From: Prolixibacteraceae bacterium
Lineage (GTDB): Bacteria; Bacteroidota; Bacteroidia; Bacteroidales; Prolixibacteraceae
Direction: 5' to 3'
Assembly (NCBI GenBank): GCA_017998095.1
Contig: JAGODU010000127.1
Location: 1 to 11,836, forward strand
Length of the DNA stretch: 11,836 bases
Shown: positions 9,201-11,836 of the stretch, piece after piece
Layout of the letters: the number at the start of each line of letters is the position of its first letter
Numbering within the stretch: position 1 is the first letter of the stretch
Translations under genes and position numbers: made by a program
The notes under the pieces: model-generated
The model's database searches: none
The model's input: the letters and a program-made list of their open reading frames with translations, nothing else
Told to the model about the DNA's origin: nothing

Positions 9201-9525
9201 AAAATATTTTTTGGCTATTATAAATAGTAATCTAGGAAAATGGTTCTGGCGTTCACAAAATAGCGACTTTAAAACTTTGTTCCCAAAAATAAAAAAGGCT
9301 CAAATAGAAAGCATCCCTATTCGACGCATTGTATCCACAAATCCTTCAGATAAATGTATCCATGATAAGATAGTTTCACTTGTGGACTGTATACTTTTAG
9401 CTAAGAATGCCGACCCTGAAGGTGATACAAGCAAGTTGGAAAGGAAGATTGACCAGACGATTTACAGCCTCTACGGTCTTACTCCGGATGAAATTGCTAT
9501 CGTGGAAGGTAAGGCAGCGGAGTAA
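6232..9525 (+). CDS. Eco57I/TaqI-like N6-adenine DNA methyltransferase with C-terminal specificity domain
   Basis: The start GTG 6232 shares one base with the helicase stop (TAGTG) and has AGGTGA 6 nt upstream; the product is 1097 residues. SAM-binding motif I, CDPAIGSGAF, lies near residue 550, followed by YGVDIDSGAVEIAKLRLWLS at about 597-616. The catalytic motif IANPPY ends at 728, marking an N6-adenine (gamma-class) enzyme. Residues from about 880 to 1060 resemble the TaqI-like specificity domain (IRQIGAVPVA, NTIYNLINSS), which reads the target site. The N-terminal 200 residues have the strand pattern of a nuclease-like domain (KIDILIVYLQ, 70-79), but the usual E-x-K is replaced by Y-L-Q, so cleavage is probably left to the partner helicase. 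The likely role is to methylate self DNA and set the recognition site. The 3' half of the gene is unusually AT-rich. A type IIG enzyme acting alone is the main alternative. Confidence 0.93.
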   Translation: MDKLQAQRIVQEILGAPFDKSAFIKLTKELFNEIDETKAFHARGYVPEAYKKYVKTYERLATYTDPDDLKIDILIVYLQNETTLERARTSQRNFIAHYLKDRGQKDAGLVAFVSPDLTDWRFSLVKMDYKIDEKGKVKDDFTPARRWSFLVGANENSHTARSRLAPLILDDTHNPTLAELEEAFNIETVTKEFFTEYRDLFIRVKEALDHIVNADLKIKNNFTQNGVNTVDFAKKLLGQIIFLYFLQKKGWFGVGRDADWGTGSKQFLRELFEEKHGSYKNFFNDILEPLFYDALRIDRSHDDHYYSRFNCKIPFLNGGLFDPMNNYDWVHTDILIPNELFSNKHKTAKGDTGSGILDIFDRYNFTVKEDEPLEKEVAIDPELLGKAYEKFNAIRPDNFAEYQKALKSSKKGEESKFNKQFGVYYTPREIVHYMCQQSLINYLHNEFNGGMTTYEKPGIKQTDLLGNVGKSGQLDLTIEHKEKPAIPKDDIEKLIHYGERITEIEAIAVAKEENISAGKQKSTKAKSFLSESIRSNAQKIDEKLSSIKVCDPAIGSGAFPVGMMNEIVRARNVLSNFIKGNDRSSYRFKRECIENSLYGVDIDSGAVEIAKLRLWLSLVVDEDDIKQIKPLPNLDYKVVCGNSLIGFPAGWDSPAAKEIESLKHDYFSATNPTRKKELKKIIDSKIDDRYKNSLKTFGYDIKFDFRTAFSEVFHEKGGFDVIIANPPYVLGRETFSKELKQYIKKNYHAFGGKYDLYIYFTEKAISLLKTSGTVTYIIPNTILANENAARLRKLILDKTQLNIIRVFDKMIFFEAQVESVIIEICNKQPTEEMVTVQTGRIIQEVHQNVFGKNKDFRFNIYSSSTTESLIDKIIKQSEPLGNLSDICIGIQLGGSSGHDTKDDFISNIQKNRTFKKVLDGKDINFYSTEWYCKYVRYGNWLHRKRDEKYFLNLKIMIRQIGAVPVATYDEEGYYTLNTIYNLINSSDYSLKYFLAIINSNLGKWFWRSQNSDFKTLFPKIKKAQIESIPIRRIVSTNPSDKCIHDKIVSLVDCILLAKNADPEGDTSKLERKIDQTIYSLYGLTPDEIAIVEGKAAE

Positions 9526-9530
9526 CAAGC

Positions 9531-10115
9531 ATGGTTATAACAGACATTAATCAGCTTTATTACATTACGCCTATTGCCAATGTGCCGTCGATTTTGCAAA
9601 GAGGTATCTTGTCGCATAATCAGGCGGAAAGAATAGGCCATAAATCAATTGCTGAAGAGGGCGTGCAGGAGCGCCGGCTGAATAAAAAAATACCGGGAAC
9701 AAAAAATACTTTGCATGATTATGCCAATCTCTATTTTGACGCGCATAATCCCATGCTTAGCGCCAGAAGGAACCTGAATGATTCAATTTGCGTTTTGATA
9801 ATCAATGCAAATGTGTTAAAATTAAATGGAATTATAGTTACAGACCAGAACGCCAGCCGGGCTTGCCGTTTTATGACCTTGGAGGACGGCTTGGCTTTTT
9901 TAAACGGAGATGAAATATTTGCTCAATTCTGGATTAATAGAGACGATCCTTTCGAGGGATACAGATTGAAAGGTGTTAAATGCGCAGAAGTACTGGTTCC
10001 TGGCCGTGTTGACGCCCACTTTATTACCGGTGCCTATGTCGCCAATAATCGCGCATTAACATCGTTCAGGCAAGTTTCTTCTCTACCGGTTGAAATAGCG
10101 TATATATTCTTTTAA
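9531..10115 (+). CDS. darT: DarT DNA ADP-ribosyltransferase toxin (DUF4433)
   Basis: The ATG lies 5 nt after the methyltransferase stop, with GGAG (9519-9522) inside the end of that gene; the product is 194 residues, normal for the family. The N-terminus shows YYITPIANVPSILQRGILSHN and then VQERR and LHDYANLYF, the NAD-binding core of DarT. R49 (in QERR) and E153 (in CAEVLV) align by eye with the arginine and glutamate reported as catalytic in Thermus DarT (R51, E160). DarT transfers ADP-ribose from NAD to thymidine in single-stranded DNA at a short motif, stopping replication; DarTG systems are known to act against phage. The sequence looks closer to the Thermus-type (DarT2) branch, so thymidine is the expected target, but the motif cannot be read from sequence. 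The active-site residues are intact, so the toxin should be functional. Expression depends on the operon. Confidence 0.93.
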   Translation: MVITDINQLYYITPIANVPSILQRGILSHNQAERIGHKSIAEEGVQERRLNKKIPGTKNTLHDYANLYFDAHNPMLSARRNLNDSICVLIINANVLKLNGIIVTDQNASRACRFMTLEDGLAFLNGDEIFAQFWINRDDPFEGYRLKGVKCAEVLVPGRVDAHFITGAYVANNRALTSFRQVSSLPVEIAYIFF

Positions 10116-10125
10116 AGGAATGGTT

Positions 10126-11235
10126 ATGGAAGTATTAGTTGGCGATATTTTAAATTCAAAAGCGCAAACCATCATCAATACTGTAAATTGTGTTGGCATC
10201 ATGGGCAAAGGCATTGCTGCTGAATTTAAAAAACGTTACCCGGAAATGTTTGAGGACTATGCCTTGCGCTGCAAGCGCGGTGAAGTGAAACCGGGTGTGC
10301 CGTATTTGTATAAGACATTATTTCCGCCGCAAATTATTAATTTCCCCACGAAAAATCACTGGCGTGCTGTATCTCATATTGAAGATATTGAGAACGGTTT
10401 GAAGCTGCTGGTTGAACGTTACAAGGGATGGGGGATTGAGTCCCTGGCAATGCCGCCGTTAGGTTGCGGCAACGGCCAGTTGCTTTGGGAAACAGTCGGA
10501 CCAATGATTTACAGATATATGAAAGAATTGGATGTCCCTGTGTTGCTTTACGCGCCGTACGGTACACCGCCAGTGCAATTAACGGAGAAATTTCTTGCAT
10601 CCGGTGGTACTGATTACAAAGAAACAAAATTGGTTGATGCAAAATCATCAAAAATAAATCCGGCGCTGGTTGCTCTTGTTGAGATTCTTTACCGAATTAA
10701 TACACAAAAATACCATATGCCTGTCGGCAGGACGATTTTCCAGAAAATCGCATATGTCGCTACGGCATTGGGCATTCCCACTGAATTAAAATACTCCAGA
10801 GGATCATACGGACCCTATTGCAGTAGTTTGGACATTGTTAAAAAAAGGCTTTATGATGCAGGGCTGATTAAGGAAGAAAGTCTTGGTCGAATGTTGCAGA
10901 TATTACCCGGCCCGGTTTATGAAAAGTATAGATTAAGATACATGGATAATCTTAAACAATGGGATTATTTTATTGATAAAACGGCAGATTTATTCCTGCG
11001 ACTGGATACACAAAAAGCTGAAATAGTTGCCACTGTTTTATTTACTGAAAAGACAATCAATAAAGGTGATCTGTCTGAAAAAGATGTGCTTGATGAAGTG
11101 ATGAAATGGAAACAGAAACGGCGCCCGCCCCTTAATCAGGAGGAAGTTGCGGAAACAGTTCGGAATTTAGGAATGCTGAAATGGTTTAAGCTGAAACACT
11201 CAAGTGATATTCCTTTATATGACGAGTGGGCGTGA
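10126..11235 (+). CDS. darG: DarG macrodomain antitoxin, DNA ADP-ribosyl glycohydrolase
   Basis: Two in-frame ATGs exist, at 10120 and 10126. The second is preferred because AAAGGA (10114-10119) abuts the first but sits 6 nt before the second, and MEVLVGDIL is the usual macrodomain beginning. The product is 369 residues. Residues 1-150 are an ALC1/TARG1-like macrodomain: NTVNCVGIMGKG (18-29), FPTKNHWR with K76 at the place of the lysine reported as essential in Thermus DarG, and PPLGCGNGQL (110-119). It removes ADP-ribose from DNA and so reverses DarT damage. Residues from about 180 form the family's C-terminal domain (YGPYCSSLDIVKKRL, 228-242), known to bind and neutralise DarT directly. Toxin then antitoxin is the standard darTG order. 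The gap to darT is 10 nt. No terminator follows clearly. Confidence 0.93.
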   Translation: MEVLVGDILNSKAQTIINTVNCVGIMGKGIAAEFKKRYPEMFEDYALRCKRGEVKPGVPYLYKTLFPPQIINFPTKNHWRAVSHIEDIENGLKLLVERYKGWGIESLAMPPLGCGNGQLLWETVGPMIYRYMKELDVPVLLYAPYGTPPVQLTEKFLASGGTDYKETKLVDAKSSKINPALVALVEILYRINTQKYHMPVGRTIFQKIAYVATALGIPTELKYSRGSYGPYCSSLDIVKKRLYDAGLIKEESLGRMLQILPGPVYEKYRLRYMDNLKQWDYFIDKTADLFLRLDTQKAEIVATVLFTEKTINKGDLSEKDVLDEVMKWKQKRRPPLNQEEVAETVRNLGMLKWFKLKHSSDIPLYDEWA

Positions 11236-11414
11236 TTTAGAAGGAAAAAATTAGGACAGGCGCAATTAATACGAAGCTGCCGGGGCGCATTCTGATGATC
11301 GATAAGCGTCTTTCTGAACCTGCCCCACTGATTTGCATGGCTCGGATTTGAGGATGTTCCGCCGGGTTAAGGGAAAATGCAAACAATAATTGAAGCAACA
11401 AGAAGGGCAAAAAA
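11236..11414. other. Intergenic stretch between darG and the small beta-rich protein gene
   Basis: This 179-bp stretch is less AT-rich than the spacer at 2765-3022. I see no convincing terminator, promoter or RNA gene. A 5-bp GGGGC/GCCCC pair (11282-11286 and 11322-11326) has a 35-nt loop and little extra pairing. A 13-codon mini-ORF (11377-11418, MQTIIEATRRAKK) ends in an ATGA overlap with the next start. Its own ribosome binding site is only about 3 nt away, so it may be a leader peptide or chance. Confidence 0.4.
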
Positions 11415-11606
11415 ATGAAAAACGTAGAAATGAAACTGGAAGGCGATATTCTGACGATCAAAGTGGACATTACCAAAGAATTCGGGCCGTCATCATCGGG
11501 AAAGACCATTATCATTGCGTCAACAGAGGGCAATATTTCTATTCCGGACAATGATGAAGTCAAGATAGGCTTAAATATTTATAAGAAGAAGCCGGTGGCG
11601 GTATAA
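11415..11606 (+). CDS. Small beta-rich protein of unknown function
   Basis: This 63-residue protein starts at ATG 11415, 7 nt after GAAGGG (11402-11407). It reads as a series of short beta strands (MKLEGDILTIKVDI, KTIIIASTEG, KIGLNIYKKK) broken by polar turns (GPSSSGK, PDNDE). It has no cysteine, signal peptide or membrane segment, and the tail is basic. I recognise no named family. The SSSGK stretch is not a P-loop because the preceding glycine spacing is wrong. A compact beta barrel or sandwich is the most that can be inferred. The coding quality and ribosome binding site are good, so the gene is probably real. It begins the group of small right-edge genes and is separated from darG by 179 bp, so it is likely part of the host element and not of the defence operon. 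Confidence 0.75.
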   Translation: MKNVEMKLEGDILTIKVDITKEFGPSSSGKTIIIASTEGNISIPDNDEVKIGLNIYKKKPVAV

Positions 11607-11624
11607 AAAAGATTCAACTGGTGA

Positions 11625-11729
11625 ATGAGTAGTTACGATAAAAGGCAGATAAAGAAAGCGGCTAATTACATTATGTTCCCAGAGTTTCTAAATTTTGCTC
11701 ATTGGAATTGGAGAAATGATGACACATGA
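11625..11729 (+). CDS. Possible 34-residue ORF, coupled to the next gene
   Basis: ATG 11625 follows an in-frame TGA directly, so this is the first possible start. The ORF encodes 34 residues, basic at the start (YDKRQIKKAA) and aromatic later (FPEFLNFAHWNWRN). Its TGA overlaps the next start in an ATGA junction, the same arrangement as at 440-443. The ribosome binding site (around CTGGTGA) is weak. Nothing identifies a family. The gene is plausible because of the junction and the non-random composition, but it may be chance. Confidence 0.4.
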   Translation: MSSYDKRQIKKAANYIMFPEFLNFAHWNWRNDDT

Positions 11730-11836
11730 AGAACGATAACAAGACTGTTTACGAGACGTTGCACCTGATTTATAAGAAGCATCAACGTAAGTATAGGGAA
11801 AACGGCGACTCCAAACAGATGTGCTGCATGTGGTCA
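11726..11836 (+). CDS. Start of a small basic protein gene, cut by the window edge
   Basis: ATG 11726 opens a frame of 37 codons to the last base. GGAGA (11710-11714) lies 11 nt upstream, slightly far, but the start overlaps the preceding ORF's stop (ATGA), allowing translational coupling. The visible part is strongly charged and helical (NDNKTVYETL, KKHQRKYREN) and then reaches MCCMWS, where the paired cysteines could begin a metal site. No family is recognised. The alternative starts at 11716 and 11719 meet a stop after a few codons and are unlikely. Confidence 0.55.
   Translation, partial: MKNDNKTVYETLHLIYKKHQRKYRENGDSKQMCCMWS

Noticed and set aside
9449..9477. Internal promoter for darTG (TTGACC, 17 nt, TACGGT)
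   Set aside because: The -35 box matches 5 of 6, but the -10 box matches only 3 of 6, and the site lies within coding sequence. It is too weak to annotate, though it is worth remembering if darTG proves separately expressed.
3023..9525. Assignment as a DISARM or BREX system
   Set aside because: A PLD domain, a helicase and an adenine methyltransferase are all present, but no drmA or drmB gene and no brxB, brxC or pglZ gene lies in the window, and the PLD domain is fused to the helicase. The simpler reading is a split restriction enzyme.
11282..11326. Hairpin or small RNA from GGGGC/GCCCC
   Set aside because: Only 5 bp pair, across a 35-nt loop with little internal pairing and no T-run after it.
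1..11836. CRISPR array, tRNA, rRNA or insertion sequence
   Set aside because: No regularly spaced repeats other than the in-gene 165-bp period, no cloverleaf or ribosomal RNA segments, and no transposase or terminal inverted repeats were seen.

Overview
The window carries a bacterial accessory region. Ribosome binding sites are purine-rich (for example AAAGGAGG at 176-183), promoters are of sigma70 type, genes are packed head to tail on the + strand, and base composition is moderately AT-rich. No gene fixes the taxon. A Gram-negative anaerobe of the Desulfobacterota type would fit, but that is a weak guess. The DUF932 'phage/plasmid-like' gene and the small cysteine-rich partner before it suggest a mobile or integrated element with defence genes as cargo.

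Left part (1-1430): a probable minus-strand gene start at the edge, a promoter region with repeats around a perfect -10 box, then a two-gene unit. The first gene is a small predicted ribbon-helix-helix protein with a cysteine cluster; the second is a DUF932 protein, joined to it by an ATGA overlap. A strong intrinsic terminator closes the unit.

Middle (1552-2764): a single gene with its own near-consensus promoter. It encodes three regular 55-residue repeats resembling the Ada metal-binding motif, fused to a MITD1-type C-terminal (MIT_C, phospholipase D-like fold) domain. This is the least familiar architecture in the window.

Right-centre (3023-11235): a tight four-gene operon. (1) A 1069-residue protein with a PLD-type nuclease domain followed by an SNF2/DEAH superfamily 2 helicase. 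(2) A 1097-residue Eco57I/TaqI-like N6-adenine methyltransferase with a C-terminal specificity domain. (3) DarT, a DNA ADP-ribosyltransferase toxin. (4) DarG, its macrodomain antitoxin. Genes 1 and 2 look like a type I/ISP-like restriction-modification machine divided over two proteins, with the nuclease supplied by the PLD domain. Genes 3 and 4 are a toxin-antitoxin pair of a kind known to block phage DNA replication. The spacing (1-nt overlap, 5-nt gap, 10-nt gap) implies one transcript, so restriction and a toxic backup may be co-expressed as a layered defence. The 3' half of the methyltransferase gene is much more AT-rich than its 5' half, as expected if the specificity region has been exchanged.

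Right edge (11236-11836): a 63-residue all-beta-looking protein of unknown function, a possible 34-residue ORF, and the start of another small gene that runs off the window. These probably belong to the backbone of the element.
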